Shown in pieces: positions 20,964 to 31,602 of a DNA stretch of 64,000 bases. The first letter of the stretch is position 1. Every line of letters begins with the position of its first letter. Below the pieces are notes generated by a model. That model was not told the origin of the DNA, made no database searches, and was given only the letters and a program-made list of their open reading frames with translations. Both the position numbers and the translations under genes were made by a program. Source of the stretch: Flectonema sp. DT1601 (lineage: Eukaryota; Euglenozoa; Diplonemea; Diplonemida; Diplonemidae); contig OZ025864.1 in NCBI GenBank assembly GCA_964019425.1, positions 373,001 to 437,000 of the forward strand. The letters run 5' to 3'.

Positions 20964-22586
20964 GAGATTTTCGCTATTGGGGGGTCCAATAATTCCATTT
21001 TCGCTATTCAGTAAAAGAATTTTTTTTTTTTTCGCTGTTCACTGAATATGATAATTTTTTTTCGCTATTCACTGAAAGTGATAATTTTTTTTCTCCATTC
21101 AGAAAAAAAAAAAAAAAAAAAATTGGCACTTTTTTTGCCCACCAAAATATCCTTGAACATTTTCATACAAATCTGTGAATAAATGGAAAAAAATAAGGAG
21201 GCGTTAAAGCTCTCCGCCAGGTTGGAACGACTTTTTCATCGCTGTGTCGAGGCCTTTCTGCTGGTCTGACATCAGTGCATACCCGTCGAAAAAATCTTCA
21301 CCAAGCGATTTTCCCCACTACGTGGCTTGTCTTAAACCCCCTTCCCGAAGAACAAGAAGCGAGGGTTACCCTCGCGCGAAGTGCATCAAAGGATTGAAAG
21401 GTTCCCTCAATACTAGGTCTTGTGTCAGCCAAAGCTGAGGCAGGCTGAGTTTCAGTGGCAGCAGGTTGAGTTTCAACTATGTTTCCGGGCATCTTAGAGA
21501 TTGAGAATAAGAGTTCGTAGTAAAAGAGTAAAAGCCTAGAGAGACAGAAAAACGTTTATGATAAGGAACTTGTACGTTTTACCGAACGAAGCATCGTAGC
21601 CGACCAGTTTCCTTCGAGAATCCGCAGATGGTGCAGGGCTAAACCGAGATGAGGAAGATAACACCCGCACACGGATGTTGAGATAACGTTTGTATGATGT
21701 TCATCTGGCTTGACGAGATTAGCAAAGACAAGTACTCACGGAAAGGTTGGGTTGTTCGTCAGGTCCTGATAGTGTGCTCAGCCTCTGAAAAATTTACTGA
21801 GTGCATGCAAAGAACGGTATGTGTGCAGGGCTGGGTCACCTTACAGAGAACTGTTGTCCTCTTACACGTCATTCCAACCGAATTTCAAAGTCAAGACACC
21901 TGCGAGTTACAGACAGCCTGGTCGCAAGCGACACTCCTGTTTCTGACCGGGTTATCAGGGTATCTAACTCATGCAAGCATGAGAGCTTTTTTAAGGCTAC
22001 TTTGAATTATCAAGAGCGCAGTACTGCCCGAAGGGTTCCCGCGTGTCAAGATGCATTTGCATGTACTGAGCAGAAGTTCCAGAAAGATTACTTTTATCAT
22101 TTCCCAAGTCATCACATCTTTGACCGTTTGTGTTATTGGCTTTCAATCAATCCATTATCATAAATTCACAGATGAGTGTGCTGAATAGAAAGTAAAACGG
22201 CACAAAGCTTTTGTCCAAGTGACAAAAAAAATTGTTCAAGGTACCAGCATGTTCCCAGGAAAGAAGAAAAAGAAAAAAAAAAAAAAAAAAAAAAGGAAAA
22301 AAAAAAAGGGGGAAAAAAAAATTTTTTTGGCAGTGGAAAAAGTTGTAACTTGTAGTGAATAGCGAAAAAAAATTTATAACTTGTAGTGAATAGCGAAAAA
22401 AAAATTTCAACTTCTAGCGAATAGCGAAAAAAAATTTGTAACTTGTAGTGAACAGCGAAAAAAAAAATTTTCTTTTACTGAACGGCGAAAAAAAATTATC
22501 ACTTCTAGTGAACAGCGAAAAAAAAGTTACTGCTTTTAGTGAATAGCGAAAATGACATTATCAGGCACCCCAATAGCGAAAATCTC
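20964..22586. mobile_element. TIR element A with inverted subterminal repeats
   Basis: A 1623-bp element with perfect 19-bp ends: GAGATTTTCGCTATTGGGG at 20964-20982 and its reverse complement at 22568-22586. Both ends carry further ~30-bp subterminal units built on TTCGCTATTCACTGAA plus a T-run: about three inside the left end and seven, in inverted orientation, inside the right end (22335-22586). Such arrays are typical transposase-binding sites. It sits inside an A-run on both sides, so any target duplication is masked. The interior (about 21190-22170) is GC-richer, has no transposase ORF, and includes ~100 bases shared with element C. It is non-autonomous; the superfamily is not recognised. 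Confidence 0.85.
21430..21545 (-). pseudogene. Captured 5' fragment of a host-type gene inside element A
   Basis: On the minus strand this reads a pyrimidine tract with AG, about 50 untranslated bases, then an ATG opening a frame beginning MPGNIVETQPAATETQPA. That is exactly the layout of trans-spliced genes in this window. The same ~100 bases occur in element C (44907-45003, plus strand) with a one-base deletion that stops the frame at the fifth codon. I infer a piece of a host gene captured by TIR elements. The source gene is not in this window. Confidence 0.5.
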
Positions 22587-24437
22587 AAAAAAAAAAAAAA
22601 AAAAAAAAAAACTTCCCCATCCTTTGAAATACACAAGGTCGGATCTCATTGGAGCTTTCAATCTATGATTCAAAAAAAAAAAAAAATAATTCCTCCTTTT
22701 GTTCCCCTGCTAGTTTTCCTTTTCAGAAACTATTGAAAATACTTTTACAAAGAGTTGCGTTTAAGTAATTTCCTTTTTTTTCTTTTTTTTCCCATTTTCC
22801 CTCGTCCTCCCCATAGGAGCGCAGCGAAGATACGGGTTGCTAGAAGACCAACGTTTGCAATTTTCTTTTTTTATTTTTTTTATTATGTTTTTTAGTACTT
22901 CAGTTTTTTTTTTGTTTTCTTCTATTGTTGCATCACGTGGGTAGTTCTTGCGTCAACGTACTCTACAGCGAGTAGCAACGCACTCCCTTCCCAATATTCC
23001 TTTTTTGAAGTGTTTCATACTATTCGATGTGATTGGGAGAGAAGTGTCTTTCAACTCAGAAATCTATCGGGTGTTCCCCTGAAGTTAATTTATTCAGCCA
23101 CGGAAAAAGAAACCAGTACTTTGAATTCTTGTTTAGGATGCAGGGGTTTTTTTCAATCACAATTAACCGAGTTCTTGCTGGGCAGTGATTTCGCTGTGAA
23201 CCAGTCTGCTTGTGTGTTGTAGAACAGCGAACAACAGATATTTGTTTGTTCTTGTTGCAACCTACTTGTCGTCATCGTGTGTGATTGCAACCCTTCGTCT
23301 TATTCTTGATAATGTTCTCCTGGGATCGAGTGCAGCCCTGTTGTAATTTTTTTTTTTTGTTGTTGTTTTTCTTTTTATTCGAACTCTATTCCCTTCTTTT
23401 GTTGCTCGTCGAGTTGCATAGGCCAAGCAAGAAGATCGCGCCAAGTTGCCGATCAATTACCTCTTTTGTCTGTTGACTCTCATCTTATTAAAGTTATGAA
23501 TCTAAACAGGTAAATAAAGGTATTGCCGTCGCCAATCAAATTCTATTATTTCCCCCATTGTTTTATTTGACCTGAGCTGGTCTTTTTTTTTTTTTTTTTT
23601 TTTTTTTGCTTATAAACTTCTTACAGTTTTTTCATTATTATATACCCCCTCCTCTCTCTCTCTCTCTCTCTCTCACTTCTTTAATACTGTATGTCTTTCA
23701 ATAAATGTTTAATTGGAGACCCTCCTGTGATTGGCCTCCGAGAGTATACAATGATCCAGAAACAAAGTACAGAACTTGTCAAAAGGGGTTTTCGTCAACC
23801 ATTCTTTTAGACGTGAAGGTGGGTTTGCTATTTATCGATGTTTGCTTTTTTCCCTTTTTTTAAAAAAAAAAAATTATCACGTGAGCATTTTTTTTTTCCT
23901 TTCCATCAAAAAGTGGTCATACTTTTTGTTGGGATAAAAAATAAGTTGCAAAAAAAAAAAATATAATGCGTCTCAAGAAGCTAACCAGTATTCTTTGAAT
24001 TTTAACAAAAAAAAAAAAAACAAAAAAAAAATTGCCACCCTCTCTCCCCTTCAAATAGTATATAGCTATTAATAAAAGGGCCGCCCCTTCCCCTTTCTGG
24101 TGTTTTGTCTTTCTATGGTTAAGCTTTCAAGACAACATTATCATTACATAAGTACTCATTAGTTTTATAAAAAACAGTTTTGGTAACATAGACAAGTGGC
24201 GTTCAACTATGTTCACGTGGCCTCTGGTGGCCTTATTTATTTACGTTTTGCAGTCATTTAGCCAGGTTTGTCGGAGAAATTGTTGTTCCTTTGAGCTTAA
24301 AAAATGCAGTATCAAATTACTACTCCTCCTCCTCCTCCTCCTCCTCCTTTTTTTTTTTTTTAGTTGTTACATTTTTATTATAATTTATTACTCCTGCGTG
24401 GACTAAAAAAAAGGTCACGAAGATGCTTCGTTGGATA

Positions 24438-24469
<32 letters not shown>

Positions 24470-25724
24470 CAGAAGTAATCCGACCTGTCATAGAAAAAAA
24501 AGAGGAGAAAAAAAAAAAAAAAAAAAAAGAAACATAATTCCATATTGATATCTTGTGTTGTCGCTTTTTTTTTAAGAGGAAAATTGGCTATGTGATTTAT
24601 CTCACATGAATTTAAGTCTTAGTCGTACTTTGAGGTTTTTTTTGTACGTTTGAACCTTTGGCTTTATTACACTTATGAATATCGACGTCGTGATCCCTTC
24701 AGCTGCTTATTTAGGGAAAACATTTATTTGAGTACCTATCGCAGTTTTGTCGATGTGACTGCAAGTATTGCTCTTGATTTGATTGCCCCAAAGAAAAAAA
24801 GAAAAAAAAATCCTGCTTCCCCAAGACTACTATTTTAGTTCTTTCAAGATTTCCTCTGGAAGTCAGTCAACCAGTTTTTATTTATTTTATTTTATTCATT
24901 TCATTTTTTTTTTTTTTTTTTTTTTTTTTTGTAGTTTTATGCCTTTGGCTAAAGTTGTGAAAAAACCCGTATCGTTTTCTTCTTCTTTTCTTTTCCCCTC
25001 TTTTTTCCTTCTTCTTTCTTCTTCTTCTGCTTATCTTATATATACAAAAACATTCGAAGGTTTCGATGACCGCGATAAGAACCGATACGAAGTTTAGAAC
25101 GAAAAAAAAAATCGATTAGAAAAAAGACTCAACTGAAGAATTCTACGGTCCGCTTGGCTTCTTTTTAGTTTTCTTGTTAAAGCTTAAAAGGGAAATAAGG
25201 TTTTGTGTGAGGCTTTAATGAAGTACTACTACTGCGAATAGTACAGAAATGATTTTATTTGCAGCTTCTGGTTGGCCTCTTTAACATTGCTGTTTTTCTA
25301 TTCCTTTTTTAGGAATGGGCACAGACTTGTTCTTCATTGGGATATTTATGGTTTTCGTACAAGGGGGGAAAAAAAAAAAAAAAAAGTGTTTTTTTTTTTC
25401 ACCACAAAATCTTTCTGTAGTTTAAGTTAAAACCGGTTTTTTTTAATTTTTTTCTTTTTTATTGTTTCTTTCCCCATTCTATATGGCGTTTCATACATGT
25501 TTGGGATGAGCACTATGATGTTGACCTCACGGTACAGCAATTTTTATATGTTAGTGGTGACTTCAATAATATTGTGGCGAATTATTTCATTTCTTTCATC
25601 TGAGGCCACTTAAGTCGTTGTGGCTTTGACCAACGAGCCGCACAGACTGGAATTGCTGGTTGCGAATACTCTGTGCTTTTATATTATTATTTTTTTGATC
25701 GTCGGTGGTGGCAGAAAAAAAGTC

Positions 25725-25758
<34 letters not shown>

Positions 25759-25879
25759 CGAGCATATCGATTTTGAGTGAAATTGTTTTATTTATTTGTT
25801 TGTCTCGCGTTTTTTTGACTCTTCAAAAAAAAAAAAAAATACAAAAAATAATTCTAATTTTTTTTTTGTTTTTTTCATC
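22587..25879. other. AT-rich gene desert with microsatellites
   Basis: No gene is supported. The stretch holds a (CT)n tract near 23656-23676, a (CTC)n tract near 24323-24348 and many homopolymers. About 24265-24320 (ATTGTTGTTCCTTTGA, ATGCAGTATCAAATTAC) matches sequence around the large CCT tract at 47840-48410, so these belong to one repeat family. A pyrimidine tract and AG at 25880-25881 lead into the next gene. Confidence 0.65.
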
Positions 25880-25882
25880 AGA

Positions 25883-25916
<34 letters not shown>

Positions 25917-25919
25917 AAC

Positions 25920-26651
25920 ATGAAATACCCAAACATTAAAACTTTAGTTTTCGATGTATCGGGAGTACTGAGAGACTCAAAGAGAATAATGGAAAAATCA
26001 TACATAAAAGCATTTCATGAAGCTAATGTACCGGTAAACTTCGATATCAATGCTGTGTACAAATTAAGAGGACTTCAAGATTTTAATGATCTAAGAAACA
26101 GTATCAGACTTCTAGTCGCGACTAAGGGAGAAGTACATGAGAGTGTTGTATCAAGAAAAGGTGCTAACAAACTACTCATGGAGGAAATGAGAGCAAGACA
26201 AGTACCTGAAGAATTGGTAGAGAAAATCAGATCATCTTTCAGAAGGGAATTCAGCTCCGATGAAAACAGATCCCTCGTAAGTATCCTTCCGGGAGTTGAG
26301 AGTGGACTCAAAATTTTACAAAATAAATATACTCTTGCCGTACTCTCTAACAGTACTCAAAAATCTCTTGATAGAGACTTAGGTCAGTTATCACATCATT
26401 TTACGTTTATGATACCTGATGCAGAGAAACCCGATCCGTCTGTTCTCTTAAGAACCCTTTCAAACAATAATATTATACCTGGAGAGACTGCTTATATTGG
26501 TGACGCCTTAAGCGATATTGATCTCGCTGTGAAATCTGGTACATACTCAATATCGTTATTAACTGGTATGGGTACTGAGAAACACGTAACAGCAGCATCT
26601 CCAGATGTGATTTGCAGAGATTTTAATCACTTGGTGGCATCTCTTACGTGA
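25920..26651 (+). CDS. HAD-superfamily hydrolase-like protein with altered motif I
   Basis: A 243-residue protein counted from the ATG at 25920. The frame stays open 300 bases upstream, but that part is Phe/Lys homopolymer and lies before the AG at 25880-25881, so the later ATG is preferred. Four HAD motifs are visible: motif I FDVSGVLRDS (D12 present), motif II LSNST, the motif III Lys in AEKPDPS and motif IV GDALSD. The cap helices between I and II fit the beta-phosphoglucomutase/phosphoglycolate-phosphatase subgroup. Motif I normally reads DxD; here the second Asp is Ser14. That Asp is the general acid/base of HAD phosphatases, so ordinary phosphatase activity is doubtful. A 31-base A-run sits just before the ATG. 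Confidence 0.85.
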   Translation: MKYPNIKTLVFDVSGVLRDSKRIMEKSYIKAFHEANVPVNFDINAVYKLRGLQDFNDLRNSIRLLVATKGEVHESVVSRKGANKLLMEEMRARQVPEELVEKIRSSFRREFSSDENRSLVSILPGVESGLKILQNKYTLAVLSNSTQKSLDRDLGQLSHHFTFMIPDAEKPDPSVLLRTLSNNNIIPGETAYIGDALSDIDLAVKSGTYSISLLTGMGTEKHVTAASPDVICRDFNHLVASLT

Positions 26652-26796
26652 ATATAGTAAAAAAAAAAAAAGTAAGTATTTGTGATGTTAGTTTTCTTCG
26701 CTACTGTCAGATAAAACAGAGAAACTGCTTACTGAAAACAAGTAAATTAAAACAATTTTTTTTTTATTTTTTAATAAAACAGGTTTTTTTTAAAAT

Positions 26797-28533
26797 ATGG
26801 AAGTCAACTCAAGTAGATTTAGAGAAACAATTGAAGAATGTGAAAAAGTATTGTCGAATTGGAAAGACATTAAATGGGAAGACCTAGTCCACAACATGGA
26901 CCAAGAAGCGAGAGGTTTAGTACAAACGAGGGAAACTGTAAGTCAAGGTAAACAAAAACTAACAATATCAACGAAACAGTGGGTTCAGTTACCAGAATCA
27001 CAAAAATTGGATGGAATGAAGGGAGACTCTGGATTATTAAAAATGTACCAAGAATACATAAGCACGATAAGCAATCACACTTCAGACGTCGAAACTGCTT
27101 TCCTAACTGTTTATAAACTACTAACGAAAATACAATCACCCAATAAAGCGTTGTCTCTTGTTATGAGGGAGAAGGGAATTCCTAAGGCTCTTGAAGATGC
27201 AGCAAAATCCAACAATAAACATCTAAATACTATCAAACGACATGAAGAAGAGATGTCTGAATTAACTAATCAAGAAGTTACTATTCAAGATTTACGTTCT
27301 GAAATTCAAGAAATGAAAGCGGAAACAGAAAAAGAAATATCATCGGCATTGCTGAGAGGACGTGAAGAAGGTTGTAAAGAAAGTGATTCTATTTTTGAAG
27401 AATTGAAGAAAAGAGAAAATGAGATTGCGACGGAACTCCACAGAGCAGGAGCTGAAAGAACAGAACTCGCTGCTAGGAGTGAACAGATCCAAACTGACAT
27501 GGTTTACACTCAAGAAAAAATGGACCAAATGCAATCAACCAGGGAATACACTGAATCCCTTTTAAAACAAGAAAACGACGCTCTTCGCGCAGAGGCAGCA
27601 GACCTGAAAGCCGAACTCGCATCTCTTCAATTTTCATTAGAAGACAAGGTCTCAACCGAAGTCTTAGAAATAAGTGAAAAATCACGAGTACTCGAAGAAA
27701 GGTTAAAGCTTGGTGTCGACCAACAACAACATGACAATGAAACAATAAAAAGTTTAAAGAATACCATAAAAGTGATTGAGAAGAAATCAGATACCCAAAA
27801 CGACACCATTTCATCCCTCTCTGATCAATGTTCTGTACTTAGGGATCAAGTTAGAGATACTATTGACACCAGTAATAGACTAAAAAAACAGGAGGTTGAT
27901 TCAATCTCTGCGATGGACAGAGAAAACGAGCTTCTTAAACAAAACAATGCAACTCTGATGGAACAATCTGAGACGCTACAAACTGAATTGAGAAATAGCG
28001 AGAAATTAATTTGTAAATTAGAAGACGATCTGTCTTCGTTAACAACGACAGGAATGAAAAACGATGATGAATTTAAGTTGGGAACGGTCATATCTGACAA
28101 TGTAGATAATCCTGCTTTGTCTGTTGTGTCGGGACAGAGAGATCGATACAAAGTAATTCTGTTTAAACTTGAATCTGATTATAGCGAATTAAAAAAACAG
28201 CATCAAGACTTTCTCACTAAAAGTAGAGATGACCATTCTCAATTAGTTCAAGAGAATCAACGGCTATTCGATAAATTGAAATATCAGCAACCAGATTCAA
28301 ACACGGTTGCTGTCTCTATGCCAGTTGCTATTCCAACTCGAGTAGCAGCTCATTCTGTCGATAATTTGTATCGTTTTATTACAATGACTTCTTATACGAG
28401 GATCGCTTTCCTTTTATATTTCTGTTTTCTTCATTTGGTAGTCTTCTTTCTAGTTTCTCGTGTGAGCAAAGACACTCATTCTCGCAGTGCTCTACGCTAT
28501 CCACATCAGCAACATGGAACTGCTGCTTTCTAG
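26797..28533 (+). CDS. CASP-type golgin (Golgi coiled-coil membrane protein)
   Basis: A 578-residue protein that is almost entirely coiled coil with one transmembrane segment near the C-terminus (~534-555, TRIAFLLYFCFLHLVVFFLV). Three features place it in the CASP (CUX1 splice product) family: an N-terminal region ending in AFLTVYKLLTKIQSPNKAL, the conserved C-terminal block around SGQRDRYKVILFKLES and ENQRLFDKLKY, and the membrane segment with its Tyr and FLH. CASP is a tail-anchored golgin that tethers intra-Golgi vesicles. The protein is somewhat shorter than the usual ~650-700 residues. An AG at 26781-26782 precedes the ATG by 14 bases. The coding region follows the HAD gene by 145 bases. 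Confidence 0.88.
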   Translation: MEVNSSRFRETIEECEKVLSNWKDIKWEDLVHNMDQEARGLVQTRETVSQGKQKLTISTKQWVQLPESQKLDGMKGDSGLLKMYQEYISTISNHTSDVETAFLTVYKLLTKIQSPNKALSLVMREKGIPKALEDAAKSNNKHLNTIKRHEEEMSELTNQEVTIQDLRSEIQEMKAETEKEISSALLRGREEGCKESDSIFEELKKRENEIATELHRAGAERTELAARSEQIQTDMVYTQEKMDQMQSTREYTESLLKQENDALRAEAADLKAELASLQFSLEDKVSTEVLEISEKSRVLEERLKLGVDQQQHDNETIKSLKNTIKVIEKKSDTQNDTISSLSDQCSVLRDQVRDTIDTSNRLKKQEVDSISAMDRENELLKQNNATLMEQSETLQTELRNSEKLICKLEDDLSSLTTTGMKNDDEFKLGTVISDNVDNPALSVVSGQRDRYKVILFKLESDYSELKKQHQDFLTKSRDDHSQLVQENQRLFDKLKYQQPDSNTVAVSMPVAIPTRVAAHSVDNLYRFITMTSYTRIAFLLYFCFLHLVVFFLVSRVSKDTHSRSALRYPHQQHGTAAF

Positions 28534-28989
28534 CTTGGTTTGCATGATTTCGCGTTTTTTTTTTTTTTTTTTTGCGCTTTTGTATTTTTTTATTTATTTT
28601 GTGTCGACTTTTCAGAAATGATATTATTTTCGGGGAGGGTCAAAAATAGTCAGTCCTTCCAGGAAAACAACTGTTTTTTTTTTTTTTTTTTTTTTTTTTG
28701 TGTTGTTTTTAAAATTAAAATTGTTAATGAGTCGATGAGGGGAAAAAAAAAAAAAAAAAAACTTTATCCTGTCGCCCGACTGCGTCGTTTCGGGTATTAA
28801 AATCGCCTTAGTTAGTTCAGGTTTTATCTTCTACTGTATTATAGCAGAAAGTAGTTTAGGAAATACAATGTCATTTCACTAAAAAATGTTTTTAAAAAAA
28901 AAAAGAGAGACAAAAACAACTTTACTTTATTATTAACATGATTTCAAAGTATTTCTTACTTCTCGAATTCTTTTTTTTTTTTCTTTTCC
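28534..28989. other. Intergenic region
   Basis: Only T- and A-runs and unstructured AT-rich sequence are seen. The final bases form a T-rich tract and TTCCAG (AG at 28990-28991), an evident splice acceptor for the next gene. Confidence 0.7.
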
Positions 28990-29005
28990 AGATTTATAAA
29001 ACAAC

Positions 29006-29668
29006 ATGGGAGGTGTTCTTGACATTCTTAAAAAAGAAGCCCCAGCTTGTGGAGGAGATATCGGAGTAAACGGAATTCAGATTGCAGTCGTTGGAGGTTA
29101 TCAATCTGGTAAAACAACAATGTGTCTAGAGCTAATGGGTAGAGGAGGCGAAGACGTAATCCCAACAGGAATGGAAGCACCAGTATTCATAAATAAACAA
29201 GCTAAGGAAAGGATGAATGAATGGATAGCACATGCTGGAAGCAGATCGTTCAAAATACTTGACGTTGGAGGGAAAGAACGCTATCACAATCTATGGACTC
29301 AACGTTTTCGAGGTGTTTGTGGAATGATGTATGTTATTGACTGTACTAGTGAGTTGCTTATTCAACAACAGAAGAGTTGTTTACACGAATTAGTACTGTC
29401 ACATGTACAAGCAGCACAGATACCTGTCTTAATTGTATTTAACGACAAACACTTAAGCGAGTCGTTGTATTCGGATGAATCACTGGTTGATTTGTTATCT
29501 CTAACAGAGGTCATTCCTGACAATCGAATGGTTGAAACTTACAGAGTCTCATCATCATCATCATCAAGTACGACAGAAGCATTTGAACGACTTCTCCAAC
29601 TAACGGAAGCGAATCTATTACGCCTCAGTGGTGTGACTACTGATGTCATGCCTTCTCAGAGAGGCTAA
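29006..29668 (+). CDS. Atypical ARF-like small GTPase
   Basis: A 220-residue protein. It opens MGGVLDILKK, where Gly2 fits N-myristoylation as in ARF proteins. The P-loop is complete (GGYQSGKT, 30-37, with K36). Switch II reads ILDVGGKERYHNLW: ARF proteins have DVGGQ, so the catalytic Gln is Lys90. The guanine-specificity motif NKxD is degenerate (N146-D-K-H). An unusual Ser run lies near residues 181-190. I infer an ARF/ARL-family protein that may bind nucleotide but hydrolyse it poorly, acting in membrane traffic or cilia. SRP-receptor beta is a less likely alternative because no membrane segment is present. The start lies 15 bases after a strong acceptor (AG at 28990-28991). Confidence 0.85.
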   Translation: MGGVLDILKKEAPACGGDIGVNGIQIAVVGGYQSGKTTMCLELMGRGGEDVIPTGMEAPVFINKQAKERMNEWIAHAGSRSFKILDVGGKERYHNLWTQRFRGVCGMMYVIDCTSELLIQQQKSCLHELVLSHVQAAQIPVLIVFNDKHLSESLYSDESLVDLLSLTEVIPDNRMVETYRVSSSSSSSTTEAFERLLQLTEANLLRLSGVTTDVMPSQRG

Positions 29669-29851
29669 CAAAGTACCTCCTCCTCCTTCTTCGATTGGAA
29701 TGTGAAATCTCAAGAATAAGTTTTTTTTTTTTCCCCTTCAAAAAAAAAAAAAAAAACCCTTCAAAAATCTAAAAGAAATAATTTATCAATTTACTTTATT
29801 TACACTAAAATGGCTGCAGGGATTTTACTCCCCTTACCTTGCTTTGAAAAG

Positions 29852-29883
<32 letters not shown>

Positions 29884-30221
29884 GGAAATAATGGTTTGTT
29901 GGATCTGTTGTTAAGAAACAGTAAATCATTATTACACGTTTGGGAGGTGTGGCTGTCTTCTTCCTTACATTGAAGATACGCTGCTGTAGTTTTTTTTTTA
30001 TTACACCCCCCGTCATTTCACCGAGTTTGAGAAGCAAACTGCTCCCGCTGATACTTTTTGATGCAATGCATACGTTTATATAATCATACATACGCTCAAA
30101 CTATTAACTTCCCCCCCCCGGAATTGATCGCGCTGAAGTAGTTTGTTAGAATTGAGGAGGGGGCGTTTCATTTTTTGCCTGTCTCATCATTTTTTTTTTT
30201 TTTTTTTTAAATTTTTTTTTT
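29669..30221. other. Intergenic region before element B
   Basis: AT-rich sequence with A- and T-runs and a C-run near 30112-30118. No gene or structured element is seen. Confidence 0.65.
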
Positions 30222-30412
30222 ATATGAGGGTCTTTTTAAACCCCCCCCCCAAAATGGGCCAGGCTATCCTGTGGGCACCTAACACCCAATCCGAGCCCAC
30301 CACCCCAGCAAAATACTATCCAAAAAACTCAAATCTGGTACTGGGGCATCCTTTTACTGCCCACCAGTTTGAAAATTTCACTTTTTTTAACTGTATTTAG
30401 TACTTTTGCCTT
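30222..30412 (+). repeat. Element B left terminal inverted repeat
   Basis: Left arm, reverse complement of 31603-31793. It includes the C-run and the block from AAAATGGGCCAGG to TACTTTTGCC. Confidence 0.88.
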
Positions 30413-30827
30413 GTAACTCTATTAGGAACCCTGAAAACACCCAAATTGAGCTTGTCAGTAGTGCTGAAGGATTCCGGAGCTTAGGTACACATCAGATTTG
30501 TAGCAGGAGCAGGGCAAGTAGTGAAACGAAGAGGATAATAAGTTCCATGAAGGAACTGTTGGAAGTGATATCAGGTGGTGATTGTAAGTCACCCCTCCTT
30601 GAAGCAATGGGTCAGTGTTCGGCCAATGTTACTCACAACGAGTATACCTTCAGGATTATCAGGTTTCTTTGATAATCTTAGCTTGCTTGATAAGAGGTCA
30701 CTGCTACAGGTGCCCTGTTCTCGTGGTTAGGGAAACAGAATTAGCAAGTGCAGGGATAACAGTTGGAAAGGATTTGTGGAAGAACTCTCTAAGGTAGATG
30801 TTGGTGGCCGTTCCGTGACATAAAAGG

Positions 30828-30851
30828 TAAAATTCAAGAATTTTACCTTTT
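30828..30851. repeat. Palindrome beside the rRNA fragment
   Basis: AAGGTAAAATTC followed by AAGAATTTTACCTT forms a near-perfect hairpin. It lies just beyond the point where rRNA similarity ends. Confidence 0.55.
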
Positions 30852-30865
30852 CCTGACGGCTTCCA

Positions 30866-31165
30866 GTAGGAAGAACCAACAACGAAGGATCAAAAAGCAA
30901 CGTCGCTGTGGCTGAACGTTTGGCTGCTACAAGCCAGTTATTCCTGTGGTAATTTTCTGTCAAACCCGGCTTCATCCCTGACATGAAGCGAGACCAAAGG
31001 ATCGTTAGGCCATGCTTTCACACCGTGGATCGGTACTGAAGATCGCGTATCGAGCAAGCTTTTACCCTTATGCTCTACGTGAGATTTCTGTTCTCACTGG
31101 GCTTGCCTTAGGACACCTGCGTTAATGTGTACCAGATGTGCCGCCCCAGCCAAACTCCCCACCTG
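30866..31165 (-). pseudogene. Large-subunit rRNA fragment (domain V) inside element B
   Basis: On the minus strand the segment reads GGTGGGGAGTTTGGCTGGGG, ACGCAGGTGTCCTAAGG, AGAGCATAAGGGTAAAAGC, GTGAAAGCATGGCCTA, ATTACCACAGGAATAACTGG and GCTTTTTGATCCTTCG in this order. These are landmark strings of eukaryotic 28S rRNA around the peptidyl-transferase centre, in the correct order and spacing. Several near-invariant positions differ (CAGGGATAACTGG is CAGGAATAACTGG; extra bases follow GTTCA). Homology fades beyond both ends. It is a partial, probably non-functional copy captured within the TIR element. Cytosolic rather than mitochondrial or bacterial origin is favoured by the ACCACAGG and CTGGCTTGT strings. 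Confidence 0.8.
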
Positions 31166-31602
31166 ACTGGTGCCTCCAAACGAGGCACCAGTCAGGGGGT
31201 CACGAGCCGAAGCCCGTTTGTCGCTCATCAGTTCCATTCTGCAGAAGAATCTAATCAGTGCGGGTAACTTCTTCCCCAGTCGGCATGGCAAGTCTGAGGG
31301 CGACCAACTTTGGGAATGTCACTTCTGCATTGGCGCTCGCATCTTAGTCTCGAACAGCTCAAAGTAACGCAAAGGGAGCTTTCCCGAAATTAGTAGCAAA
31401 CTACCCATGAGTGAGTCACACAACAATAATTATAACAGTGATGGTCATAAGTTTGTGTTAGTGGTGAAGATGATATGGGAAAAAACTGAAATTCACATAA
31501 ATATAGTTTTGAATTCTTCCCATCCCCGTTACATAATTCCCGGTGCTTTCAAAGAACGGAAATTTACAAAAATAGCTTTTACTACAGAAATGCACAGCTT
31601 AT

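Noticed and set aside
21930-21965. SSU rRNA 790-loop-like string in element A
   Set aside because: The minus strand has TTAGATACCCTG, but flanks do not continue as rRNA.
25620-25919. Upstream 100-codon extension of the HAD gene
   Set aside because: It is Phe/Lys homopolymer translation, lies before a good splice acceptor at 25880-25881, and HAD similarity begins right at the ATG at 25920.
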